Assembly (NCBI RefSeq): GCF_003751385.1
Contig: NZ_RJVA01000010.1
Span: 310,001-374,000, forward strand
DNA length: 64,000 bases
Origin: Desulfosoma caldarium
GTDB taxonomy: Bacteria > Desulfobacterota > Syntrophobacteria > Syntrophobacterales > DSM-9756
Direction: 5' to 3'
Shown: in pieces, positions 28,343-36,823 of the stretch
Position numbering within the stretch: the stretch's first letter is position 1
Layout: every line of letters begins with the position of its first letter
Made by a program: the position numbers and the translations under genes
The notes under the pieces: model-generated
The model's input: the letters and a program-made list of their open reading frames with translations, nothing else
Told to the model about the DNA's origin: nothing
The model's database searches: none

Positions 28343-28589
28343 CGGCTCTTCTCATTGAGGGCTTTTCAGCAGGCTTTCTTTCAAAAAGCAAGCTGAAGTC
28401 TCGGCGTAAATCACAGCACTCCATGGAATCTCACCCGGCACGTTGAGCCAAGAATACCCCAAAAAAGCCAAGACGGGCCTTGAGCGTGCCGTTGGCACGC
28501 CTGAAATCGCCTTTTGGCAAAATGCGTGCGTCCGCGCTTTCTCGCCGTTGGCTAAGGCAGCCCTCAAGGGATTAAACCTCAAAAAAGCC
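28343..28589. other. Intergenic region upstream of the arsR promoter
   Basis: This 247-bp stretch contains a perfect short hairpin, GCGTGCC-GTT-GGCACGC (28484-28500), without a following T-run. It could be a weak terminator for the preceding gene or a structured RNA element. Two short frames that cross it have no binding site and were not called. Confidence 0.4.
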
Positions 28590-28629
28590 TTGACTGTCCG
28601 GTTTCATTTGAATATTAGCATATTCAAAT
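28590..28629 (+). promoter_or_regulatory. Promoter with palindromic ArsR-type operator
   Basis: TTGACT (28590-28595), 17 bp, then TATTAG (28613-28618) form a sigma-70-like promoter. A perfect 24-bp inverted repeat, ATTTGAATAT-TAGC-ATATTCAAAT (28606-28629), covers the -10 region. AT-rich palindromes of this kind are typical binding sites of ArsR/SmtB repressors, and the gene that follows 38 bp later encodes one. Autorepression is the natural inference. Confidence 0.8.
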
Positions 28630-28667
28630 TTTTCTCCTTATGATAAAGGAAGGAGGCGGCTGTAGCG

Positions 28668-28973
28668 ATGACGATTCGACACGAACGATTGGAAAAGGCG
28701 GCGGAAATGCTTCGAGCGGTGGCGCACCCGGTGCGCCTCAGTATCTTGCAAATCTTGGAAGATGGCGAAAAGAACGTGACCGAAATCTGTCAAAGCCTGG
28801 GATCAGCCCAATCCTACACGTCCCAGCAGCTCAATCTCTTGAAATCTCGAGGTGTTTTAGCCTCGCGAAAAGACGGAACGCAGGTTTTTTACCGCATCGC
28901 TTTTCCCGGCGTCCTGAAAATCATTCAATGCGTGTGCGCTCAGGACCCCGAAGCCCCTGAACCCTTGGGGTGA
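28668..28973 (+). CDS. ArsR/SmtB family winged-helix transcriptional regulator
   Basis: This is a 101-residue regulator. The wing-helix region is VAHPVRLSILQILEDG, the recognition helix is in AQSYTSQQLNLLKSRGVLASRKDG, and QVFYRIA is the wing. Cysteines are Cys41 (in the place of the ELCxC metal helix, here EICQSL) and Cys88/Cys90 in the C-terminal helix (IIQCVCAQ). This set fits a thiol- or metal-responsive switch. GGAGG lies 11 nt before the ATG. Its promoter carries a perfect palindrome, and it is 52 bp upstream of a DsrE-family gene. Confidence 0.92.
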   Translation: MTIRHERLEKAAEMLRAVAHPVRLSILQILEDGEKNVTEICQSLGSAQSYTSQQLNLLKSRGVLASRKDGTQVFYRIAFPGVLKIIQCVCAQDPEAPEPLG

Positions 28974-29025
28974 ACGATTCGACAAAATCGATGGCACATC
29001 TCAAAGCACAAGGAGGAGGAATTCC

Positions 29026-29490
29026 ATGGTGGAAGAGACTCGAAAGAATCCGGAAGAAAAAACGTCGTGCACCTTCATTTGCAGCCGGGACACTCTGGAC
29101 GGCGCCTACCCTTCTCTGATTCTGGGGTTGAACGCGGTGCGATTGGGCATGGAAGCCACCATTTTTTACACCTTCATGGGTATTAACGTGATTCGCAAAA
29201 ATTATTCCGAAAAATGTCGATTCATTCCACCGGGTCCCATGGGCGCCATTCCTGGCATGTCCGCCATGGCCACCAAAATGATGCGCAAAAAGATGGACGC
29301 CGCCCAGATCCCTTCCCTGGGAGAACTCTTGGAAATGGCCCAACTTGAAGGCATCAAGCTTGTGGCCTGCAAGATGACCGTGGACATGATGGGGCTGTCG
29401 CTGGATGATTTCATCGACGGCGTCGAGATTCAAACGGCGGAAGACTATTTAAAGCATGCCGTTCATTGCCGCATCAATATGTTCACCTGA
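29026..29490 (+). CDS. DsrE/DsrF-like (DsrE2) family protein
   Basis: This is a 154-residue protein of the DsrE sulfur-carrier superfamily. Its blocks are CTFICSRDTLDGAYPSLILG, ATIFYTFMGINVIRKNY and LVACKMTVDMMGLSLDDF. The last holds Cys115, the usual persulfide-carrying Cys of DsrE2 proteins. Further cysteines are at 15, 19, 64 and 148. The protein is soluble, with no membrane segment. The binding site is a strong AAGGAGGAGG. It follows an ArsR regulator with an operator, so its dose is probably controlled by sulfur or metal status (inference). A terminator follows. Confidence 0.88.
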   Translation: MVEETRKNPEEKTSCTFICSRDTLDGAYPSLILGLNAVRLGMEATIFYTFMGINVIRKNYSEKCRFIPPGPMGAIPGMSAMATKMMRKKMDAAQIPSLGELLEMAQLEGIKLVACKMTVDMMGLSLDDFIDGVEIQTAEDYLKHAVHCRINMFT

Positions 29491-29507
29491 GAATGGATCA
29501 TGGCTTT

Positions 29508-29540
29508 GGGGGCGGCCAAAAGCCGCCCCTTCTTATTTTC
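29508..29540 (+). terminator. Rho-independent terminator after the arsR-dsrE pair
   Basis: GGGGCGGC (29509-29516), loop CAAAA, GCCGCCCC (29522-29529), then TTCTTATTTT. This is a perfect 8-bp GC-rich stem with a U-rich tail, 18 bp after the dsrE stop. It closes the arsR-dsrE unit as a separate transcript. Confidence 0.85.
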
Positions 29541-29774
29541 CCACACCCCCCATAGCTTATGTGAACCCTCACGAGCCCGTCCTTAGAGAGACTCTCTCAG
29601 GACGCTTTGTGTCCAGTTGCCTCCAAAAGGGGCTTGATGTACCCTGTCCGTAAACTTTGAAAAGCTCGTTTCGCTCCGAACGGTTCGGCGCCCTTTGGGC
29701 TTTGACCCCAACAAAAAGGTACCGACATTCACCCTATTGGAAGGCTCGGACCTTAAACCGGAGGAGCTTCGTGA

Positions 29775-32700
29775 ATGTGGCGTATCGTTCAAAGCCAGAG
29801 AGTGGAAAAACTCTTTGAGGCCTTTCTTCACGATCTAGAGCGCCCAGGCGACGACCTGGTCGACCCCATGACCCCTGAGGTGGTCGTGGTCCAGGATATG
29901 GGCATGGCCCGATGGCTGACTCATCAATTGGCGCTGCGCCGAGGCGTCGCCGCCAACCTCCAATTTCTTGTGCCTGCGGCCTTGGTGAATTTGGCCTACA
30001 GCGCATGGCTCGGGGAAGGCCCATCCGCTCAGAATTCAAAGGAACGGGTTTCGGCCGATAGGACCGTTTTCTCGGAAAGACCGGATCCTATAGGTTCGGA
30101 TCTTTCCATAGAGGGACCGCGGCCTGCCGGCCCGAGCACGGGCGTGGAGGGCGAAGATCCCTGGGGCCGACTCGAACTCACGTGGCGCCTTTTTCGACTC
30201 CTGCACACTCACCGCCAAGATCCACGATTGCAGGAACTGCAGCGCTATATGGGTGACGATGTCACCGGCCAGAAACGGTATCAGCTGGCGGCACAAATTG
30301 CCGCCGCCTTTGACCGCTACATGATGTATCGACAGGACGTCTTGCGTTCATGGGAGGCCGGAAACGGTTCAGACTGGCAGGCGCATTTGTGGCGATGGCT
30401 GGTTGAAGAAAGTCCTTCATTGCACATGGCCCAAAAGCACGCCCTGTTCATGAAGGCCGTTCGGAACGGATGCGCTCCACGGTTCACCGGAAAGCTGCCG
30501 AGCCGAGTGCACCTTTTCGGCGTGACCATGATCGCACCGGTTCACATGGAAGTCTTTGATGCCCTGGCCTCCTGGATCGACGTCGCGCTCTACTTTTTGA
30601 ACCCCAGCCGAGAATACTGGGGGGATCTTTCCATCGGCACAAATCAAGATGTGACCCCCCAGCCTTTGATGGCTTCGTGGGCTCAGGCTGGCTGTTTTCT
30701 TCTGAATCGCATACAGGAGCTGGGCGGGCATCACGAAGACCTTTTTGAGGATTTTCAGCCGAGCAGTCTTCTCGAAGCGGTGCAACACGACATTTTCACC
30801 CTTACGGACCGCCGAACCCACGACCCGAAAGAGCGAGCCCTTTTTTCGAGCACGGCATCCATTCAAGTGCACGCCTGCCACAGCCCCATGCGGGAAATTC
30901 AGGTGCTTCACGACCATCTGGCGCACCTTCTGGAAACCCTTCCCCATCTGACCCCCGAGGATGTGGTGGTCATGGCACCAAACATTGACATCTATGCCCC
31001 GTACGTGGAAGCCGTCTTTGGAACTCGAGACCATCCGCGCCTACCTTGGAACCTTTCGGATCGAAAGTCTGTGGAAGAAGACCCGGTGCTTCAGAAAATT
31101 CTGGACCTGCTGCACCTACCTCAATGGCGTTGCACCGCCTCGGACATTCTTTCGCTCATGCAAGTGCCGGCTATCGCGGCCCGCTATGGGCTCGACGAAG
31201 AGGGACTGGAACGGGTGCGCACGTGGATTCGAGAGGCGGGCATACGGTGGGGGCTCGATGCGGGCATGCGGAAAGAGCTTGAGCTTCCGGGAAACGACGA
31301 GCACACGTGGCGCTTTGGTCTGGACCGCCTTTTGGCCGGCTACGCCTTGCCGCCTCGGGAAATCTTTTGCGCGGGTGTGCTTTCCTACCCCGACGTGGAA
31401 GCTTCTGAGGCTCACTGGCTGGGTGCCCTGCACGACCTTGTGAACATGGTAGCCCGATGGCGAAAAACGCTTCGCGTTCCCAAGACCCCAGAAGAATGGC
31501 GCGCCTGTGGCAACGCTCTTGTGGACGATTTTTTTCATCCCGATGCAGAGGCGTCCCTCCGTCGCTTTCGTCGGGCTTTGGACACCTTTGCCACCGCTGC
31601 GCGAAACGCCGGTTGTACGCAGCCCCTTTCCGTCCACGTGGTGCGCAATCATTTGGAGGACATCCTCGCCCAGTCGCCCAACGTGCGCCGGTTTCTTTCG
31701 GGTGGCATCACCTTTTGCAACCTGGCGCCTATGCGCGCCATACCCTTCCGCGTGGTGTGCCTTCTGGGCATGAATGACGCCGATTTTCCCCGCTCAGACC
31801 GCCTACCTCCCTTTGACCTCACGGCCCAGAACCCTCGGCCGGGAGACCGGCGTCGTGGGCCGGAAGACCGTTACCTTTTTCTGGAAGCCCTCATGTCGGC
31901 ACGGAACGTCTTTTATGTCAGCTACATCGGGCGAGACATTCGAGACAATAGTCTCAAGGTGCCGTCGGTGGTGGTCTCGGAATTGCTGGACTATCTTGAG
32001 CAGAGTTATCGCACCAGCAATGAATCCATCAGGGACGCCATCGTCCTGGAACATCCTTTGCCACCCTTCAGTCCTCGCCTGTTCAACAGCGTCCATGAGC
32101 GACTCTTTTCCTACGACCCCCTGTGGCTTCAGGCCGTGCAGGCTGTGGAACAGCCCAGCGTTCCGCCTTTTGTGGATCAAGACTTACCCCTCAATGCGCC
32201 GGACGTCGCCGAAGTGGCCTTGGAAGACCTCCTTCGCTTCTTTGAAGACCCCTGCGCTTGGTTTCTTGAAAAACGGCTGGGCATGGTCCTTTCCTCAGAA
32301 GAAGACGCCCTTGAAGACGAGGAGCCTTTTGAGCTCAACGCCTTGGAACGGTATTGGCTGGCGGACGAAATCCTTGGCGGTCTGCTCAAAGACGAGGATC
32401 CGCGTGAGATACAACGGCGCGTTCACGGCCGTGGATGGCTGCCGCACGGGGTTGCGGGAAATCTGCTTTTTGAGGTCACATGCCTCTTGGTTCAGGACAT
32501 GGCTAGTAAGGTGGCGAATTATCGAGGCACGTTGCGACCTCCAGTGGAAGTGGATGTGCCCGCTGGTGGGGTGCGTATTCGAGGCTGGCTTCGGGACGTG
32601 ACGGAAAAAGGCCGTTTGGTCTACCGCCCGGCAAAAATCAAGGCCAAAGACCGTCTGCGACTTTGGATTCGGCATCTGGCTCTGTGCGCCGTTCACCCTT

Positions 32701-33077
32701 CGGGCATTCTTCTGGAAAGCGTTCACATCGGCACGGGGAAAGATGGTGTCTTTCGGCTGACTCCCGTGGACGATCCGCACAAACACTTGGCGGATCTTGT
32801 TGAGCTCTGGCGCGTAGGGCATCAGCGCCCCTTGCCGTTCTTTCCTGAATCCAGTTGGGCCTATGCCGAAAAGAGCGGCAAAGCGTCGGCGACGGCTTCC
32901 CCGGCGCAAATTTGCGGAAAAGCCTGGAAGGACGAGTACAAGAAACAGGGGGATGCGTATCGGCCGTCAGTTCGAACGGCCTTTCGCGGCGTCGATCCTT
33001 TGAACGACACCTTCGTTGATGTGGCCCTGCGCGTTTTCGGCCCCATATTGAAGATGATCGAAGCCTCGAAAGCCTAA
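29775..33077 (+). CDS. recC: Exodeoxyribonuclease V subunit gamma (RecC)
   Basis: This is the Chi-recognition subunit of RecBCD helicase-nuclease. The 1100-residue length is close to that of E. coli RecC. Markers are WRIVQSQRVEKLFEAFLHDL at the start, MARWLTHQLA, the LHLFGVT-like VHLFGVTMIAPVHMEV, NPSREYWGDL, VRRFLSGGITFCNLAPMRAIP-type region with LLGMNDADFPR, and the C-terminal nuclease-like domain ending LRVFGPILKMIEAS. The Walker site is degenerate, as in all RecC. GGAGGAG lies 8 nt before the ATG. A 19-bp segment (30641-30659) is repeated outside the gene. recB and recD follow. Confidence 0.95.
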   Translation: MWRIVQSQRVEKLFEAFLHDLERPGDDLVDPMTPEVVVVQDMGMARWLTHQLALRRGVAANLQFLVPAALVNLAYSAWLGEGPSAQNSKERVSADRTVFSERPDPIGSDLSIEGPRPAGPSTGVEGEDPWGRLELTWRLFRLLHTHRQDPRLQELQRYMGDDVTGQKRYQLAAQIAAAFDRYMMYRQDVLRSWEAGNGSDWQAHLWRWLVEESPSLHMAQKHALFMKAVRNGCAPRFTGKLPSRVHLFGVTMIAPVHMEVFDALASWIDVALYFLNPSREYWGDLSIGTNQDVTPQPLMASWAQAGCFLLNRIQELGGHHEDLFEDFQPSSLLEAVQHDIFTLTDRRTHDPKERALFSSTASIQVHACHSPMREIQVLHDHLAHLLETLPHLTPEDVVVMAPNIDIYAPYVEAVFGTRDHPRLPWNLSDRKSVEEDPVLQKILDLLHLPQWRCTASDILSLMQVPAIAARYGLDEEGLERVRTWIREAGIRWGLDAGMRKELELPGNDEHTWRFGLDRLLAGYALPPREIFCAGVLSYPDVEASEAHWLGALHDLVNMVARWRKTLRVPKTPEEWRACGNALVDDFFHPDAEASLRRFRRALDTFATAARNAGCTQPLSVHVVRNHLEDILAQSPNVRRFLSGGITFCNLAPMRAIPFRVVCLLGMNDADFPRSDRLPPFDLTAQNPRPGDRRRGPEDRYLFLEALMSARNVFYVSYIGRDIRDNSLKVPSVVVSELLDYLEQSYRTSNESIRDAIVLEHPLPPFSPRLFNSVHERLFSYDPLWLQAVQAVEQPSVPPFVDQDLPLNAPDVAEVALEDLLRFFEDPCAWFLEKRLGMVLSSEEDALEDEEPFELNALERYWLADEILGGLLKDEDPREIQRRVHGRGWLPHGVAGNLLFEVTCLLVQDMASKVANYRGTLRPPVEVDVPAGGVRIRGWLRDVTEKGRLVYRPAKIKAKDRLRLWIRHLALCAVHPSGILLESVHIGTGKDGVFRLTPVDDPHKHLADLVELWRVGHQRPLPFFPESSWAYAEKSGKASATASPAQICGKAWKDEYKKQGDAYRPSVRTAFRGVDPLNDTFVDVALRVFGPILKMIEASKA
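30641..30659 (+). repeat. 19-bp repeat, copy inside recC
   Basis: AAATCAAGATGTGACCCCC is present here, in frame as part of IGTNQDVTPQP, and again at 42336-42354 just beyond the ntrY stop. Exact 19-mers shared by unrelated loci are unlikely by chance in 64 kb. The sequence resembles the short ends often seen next to REP/RAYT-type (IS200-like) elements, which is a recollection rather than a search result. Confidence 0.5.
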
Positions 33078-33157
33078 AGAAAATCAGATGAGCCGTCGAA
33101 TGGCCGTTCGGGCCGTGTGATCAACAAGAACTTTAGTAAAGCCTGCCTGTGGAATCA

Positions 33158-36100
33158 ATGAATAGGATCATGACACAAAGCCTAGATTCGTTTCAGCTCC
33201 CCTTGAACGGCGTGCGGCTCATTGAAGCCAGTGCCGGCACGGGGAAAACGCACAACATCGTCACCCTCGTCCTTCGCTTTATTTTAGAAAAGAACCTTTC
33301 CATCGGCCAAATTCTCGTCGTCACCTACACCAACGCGGCCACCGAGGAATTGCGCGACCGCATTCGCCAGCGACTTCATGAGGCGTGGCGGCAGATGTCC
33401 ACCGGGCAGTTCAACGATCCTGAGCTCGCTGCATTCTGCAAGACGCTTGATTCATCCCAGAGGGCAAACTTTTTACGGCTTCTCAGAAAAGCCGTCTGCC
33501 GCATGGATGAAGCGGCCGTTTTCACCATTCACGGATTTTGTCAAAGGGTCCTTCAGGAATTCGCCTTGGAGTGCGGGCTTGCCTTTCATTGGGACGTGTT
33601 GCCCGACGATGCCGCCTTGTATCGAGAAGCCGCCGCCGATTTCTGGCGCCACCTCATGAAAAAAGCGCACCCCATGGAAGTGCTATGGCTTCTTGAGAAC
33701 TGGAAAGGGCCGGACGGATTGCTGCAGCACCTGGCGCCTCTCAAAAGCCCTGTGCCTCCAAAGATTCTCCCCGAACCTTCCGCGACACATGGGCCGAACT
33801 TTTCTCAGGCGGATGCATTGTTTCAAGTAATTCGAACCATGTGGCTCGAACACCAAAAAGACATCGAAGACACTCTTCGCAACCACAAGGGACTCGATCG
33901 CAGGACCTATAACAATAAAGCTGTGGACGATCTTCTTGAGACCGTGAAAGCACTCTGCGCCTCCAACACACCGCCCCCCACGCTGCCACCCTCCTTTGAA
34001 AAGCTGACCGCATCAATGCTGGCCCGAAAGACCAAGCCCGGAGAGAATCCACCCGCTCATCCTTTCTTTGAACTTTGTGAACGCTTCTGGCAGTTTATGC
34101 CAAAGCTGCTCGAAGGGCATCGAATCGAGCTCTTGAAGTCCGCCGAAGCTTTTGTGAGGCAAGCCGTATGGCGACGCAAGGAGGCCGAGCGGGTTCTCGC
34201 CTTTGACGATCTTCTGGTACGGCTCGAACAAGCCCTTTCTTCCGACCCATGGGGTCGAGTCCTTTCCGAAAGGATTCGGCAAAAATACCCAGTGGCCCTC
34301 ATCGACGAATTTCAGGACACCGACCCCCTGCAATACGCCATTTTTCAAAAAATTTATGCCACACCGAACGGGTCTGCGCCTCTGTGCCTCATCGGCGACC
34401 CGAAGCAGGCCATCTACAGCTTTCGCGGCGCCGACATCTTTTCCTACGTGCGCGCCAAGCGAGATGCCGGGCCCAAGAACACCTACACCATGGACACCAA
34501 TTGGCGCTCCTCATCGGGGCTCGTTACCGCCGTGAACCACCTCTTTTCCAGGCACCCTTACCCTTTCGTCTTTCATCAAGACATTCCCTTTCAAGCGGTG
34601 CGCAGCGCTCCCACGGCCGACACCAGGCCGCTGTGCCTTGATGGCAAGCCTTCCGCGGGCCTAATGGTACGCTTTTTGTCGTCGAGACATCTCGACACGA
34701 GTAAAGAAGGCTTCATCCTTTCCGAAGCGGCACAGAAGGGCGCTGCGGCGGACTGCGCGGCCTTCATCGCGACCCTTTTAAACCTTGCCGACCAGAACCG
34801 GGCCACCATCGGCGCAGGCCGCCTCAAGGCAAACCACATCGCCGTGCTGGTGCGGTCCCACCGAGAAGGCCGCATCATGCAAGAAGCGCTGCGACAGAGG
34901 GGCGTGGCCAGTGTGAGTTTGCAAAGGGAAAGCGTTTTCGATTCCCAGGAGGCCGAGGACCTCACGGCAATCCTTGGGGCAGTGGCCAATCCCGCCAACG
35001 AACGCCTGCTGCGCACGGCCTTGGCCACGGAAACCCTCGGCTGGAACGCATCCCGGATCATCGCCATGGAACGCCACGACACCCTCATGGAAGATGTGCA
35101 ATCCCGGTTTCATCGCTATCGAGAGCTGTGGAATCGTCGTGGGTTTCTGGCATCGTTCATGGCCCTGCTCAAGGAAGAAAACGTCCCGAGCCACGTGCGA
35201 TCCCTTCCCGCCGGAGAACGACGTTTGACCAATCTGCTGCACCTTGCGGAACTGCTGCATCAGGCCGATCAGACCCATTCCGGAGTAGACAGACTGCTGC
35301 GTTGGTTCAAAGATCGTCGACGTGCACAGTACGCTCCGGAGGAAGAACAGCTGCGCCTGGAAAGCGATGAAACTTTGGTGCAGGTGGTGACGATTCATAA
35401 AAGCAAGGGTCTGGAATACCCGGTCGTGTTTGTGCCCTTTCCCTGGACCATCAAACCCCGAGGCGCCCAAAAGAACGATCCGGTGCGCTTTCATGACCCT
35501 CATAACCTGTCGCTTCGTGTGGATTTGGGGTCCGTGAATATCGAAGAAAATCGGCGACGCGCCTACCGGGAAGAGATGGCGGAAAACATGCGCCTGCTCT
35601 ACGTGGCCTTGACGCGAGCCAAGTCCCTATGCGTCCTATGCTGGGGCCGCATTCATGGGGCCTCGGCTTCGGCCATGGCGTATTTGCTGTTTCCCCGCCT
35701 CAATACGGACCCTCTTCAGGAGTTGCCGCAAAGCGCCATGGACAATTTCTTCAAAGATGAAGACCTGAAAAACAGCCTGGAAGACATCGCTCGGTCTTCC
35801 TCGGGGGCCATCACCGTGGAAGATGCCGATGTGCACGGTCGGGCACGCCGGCATCCTTCCAGCGAGAAGACTCCCGAGTTTCGGGCGAGGAAATTTCACA
35901 GGGATTTGGGTGTGCCGTGGCGCGTCACCAGCTACACTCACTTGGCCCTGGGAGCGGAACCGTACACGCCCGACGACGATGCCGTGGCGGAGGAAGAACC
36001 TGAGCGGGGCGCACACGATCAGGAAATCGAACCCGTTTTTCTTTTCCCTCGAGGCCCACGAGCAGGTCAGTGTCTCCATGAAATCTTTGAAAAAGTGCAC

Positions 36101-36823
36101 TTCTCCATGGCATCGGCTCAAGACTTGCAGGCAAACGTGGCCGCCGCTTTGGCGCGTCATGGACTGGAACCTCATTGGCAGGAGCCGGTCCTTTCCATGG
36201 TCGAAAACGTTCTGGAAACCTCTCTCCACCATGACCACGGTTCGCTCACCCTCAAAGACCTCGAGGCCGGGGATGCTTTCCCCGAATGGGAATTTCACTT
36301 TACCTTGGGTCCACTGGACCCTTTGCGCCTTTACAACGCCTTGAAGGATACGGCCTTATACGAAAGGTCGGTCAATGGGTTGCAATTCGAGATGCTTCAG
36401 GGGCTGGTGCGAGGCTTTATCGACCTGGTCTTTCGACGCCATGGCCGCTATTTCATCGCCGACTACAAGTCCAATCATTTGGGAAATCGCGTGGAAGACT
36501 ACGCGCGTAGCCGGCTCGAATCGGCCATGCATGAGCACCGCTATCCTCTGCAAATGCTCTTGTACACCGTGGCTTTGCATCGATACCTTTCGGTTCGCCT
36601 ACCCGATTACGACTACGACACCCATTTCGGGGGAGTCTTTTACCTGTTCCTGCGAGGCATGCGCCGGGATAATCAAGGAAGCACAGGGGTTTTTTATCAC
36701 CGTCCCGAAAGAGGCGTCGTGGATCGGCTGGAGGATCTATTTCGCCGAAATGGCCTTGAGGACCACACGCATGGAGAACGGATTGGAGGCGTTGGACCAA
36801 CTGGGGACTCTGCGCTCCATTGA
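33158..36823 (+). CDS. recB: Exodeoxyribonuclease V subunit beta (RecB)
   Basis: This is the 3'-5' helicase and nuclease subunit of RecBCD. It has about 1221 residues. Walker A is IEASAGTGKT near the N-terminus, then VVTYTNAATEELRDR, the UvrD-type motif II in LIDEFQDTDPLQY, YSFRGADIFSY, and motif VI in RLLYVALTRAKS (preceded by TIHKSKGLEYPVVF). The C-terminal RecB nuclease has GFIDLVFRRHGRYFIADYKSNHLG, keeping the catalytic Asp and the Asp-x-Lys. Start codons at 33149 (GTG), 33158 and 33170 are all possible and none has a clear binding site. It overlaps recD by 53 bp. Confidence 0.95.
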   Translation: MNRIMTQSLDSFQLPLNGVRLIEASAGTGKTHNIVTLVLRFILEKNLSIGQILVVTYTNAATEELRDRIRQRLHEAWRQMSTGQFNDPELAAFCKTLDSSQRANFLRLLRKAVCRMDEAAVFTIHGFCQRVLQEFALECGLAFHWDVLPDDAALYREAAADFWRHLMKKAHPMEVLWLLENWKGPDGLLQHLAPLKSPVPPKILPEPSATHGPNFSQADALFQVIRTMWLEHQKDIEDTLRNHKGLDRRTYNNKAVDDLLETVKALCASNTPPPTLPPSFEKLTASMLARKTKPGENPPAHPFFELCERFWQFMPKLLEGHRIELLKSAEAFVRQAVWRRKEAERVLAFDDLLVRLEQALSSDPWGRVLSERIRQKYPVALIDEFQDTDPLQYAIFQKIYATPNGSAPLCLIGDPKQAIYSFRGADIFSYVRAKRDAGPKNTYTMDTNWRSSSGLVTAVNHLFSRHPYPFVFHQDIPFQAVRSAPTADTRPLCLDGKPSAGLMVRFLSSRHLDTSKEGFILSEAAQKGAAADCAAFIATLLNLADQNRATIGAGRLKANHIAVLVRSHREGRIMQEALRQRGVASVSLQRESVFDSQEAEDLTAILGAVANPANERLLRTALATETLGWNASRIIAMERHDTLMEDVQSRFHRYRELWNRRGFLASFMALLKEENVPSHVRSLPAGERRLTNLLHLAELLHQADQTHSGVDRLLRWFKDRRRAQYAPEEEQLRLESDETLVQVVTIHKSKGLEYPVVFVPFPWTIKPRGAQKNDPVRFHDPHNLSLRVDLGSVNIEENRRRAYREEMAENMRLLYVALTRAKSLCVLCWGRIHGASASAMAYLLFPRLNTDPLQELPQSAMDNFFKDEDLKNSLEDIARSSSGAITVEDADVHGRARRHPSSEKTPEFRARKFHRDLGVPWRVTSYTHLALGAEPYTPDDDAVAEEEPERGAHDQEIEPVFLFPRGPRAGQCLHEIFEKVHFSMASAQDLQANVAAALARHGLEPHWQEPVLSMVENVLETSLHHDHGSLTLKDLEAGDAFPEWEFHFTLGPLDPLRLYNALKDTALYERSVNGLQFEMLQGLVRGFIDLVFRRHGRYFIADYKSNHLGNRVEDYARSRLESAMHEHRYPLQMLLYTVALHRYLSVRLPDYDYDTHFGGVFYLFLRGMRRDNQGSTGVFYHRPERGVVDRLEDLFRRNGLEDHTHGERIGGVGPTGDSALH

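Noticed and set aside
28443-28643. 66-codon ORF before arsR
   Set aside because: It runs through the promoter and operator, has no binding site, and shows no coding bias.
20708-28667. Defence island in the accessory block
   Set aside because: The macro, beta-CASP and DEDDh exonuclease genes invite this reading, but strands alternate, gene spacing is ordinary, and no toxin-antitoxin, restriction, Cas or integrase gene was found.
36375-36770. N-terminal extension of the recD frame
   Set aside because: This part lies inside recB in another frame and does not resemble RecD; the ATG at 36771 with GAGG is the better start.
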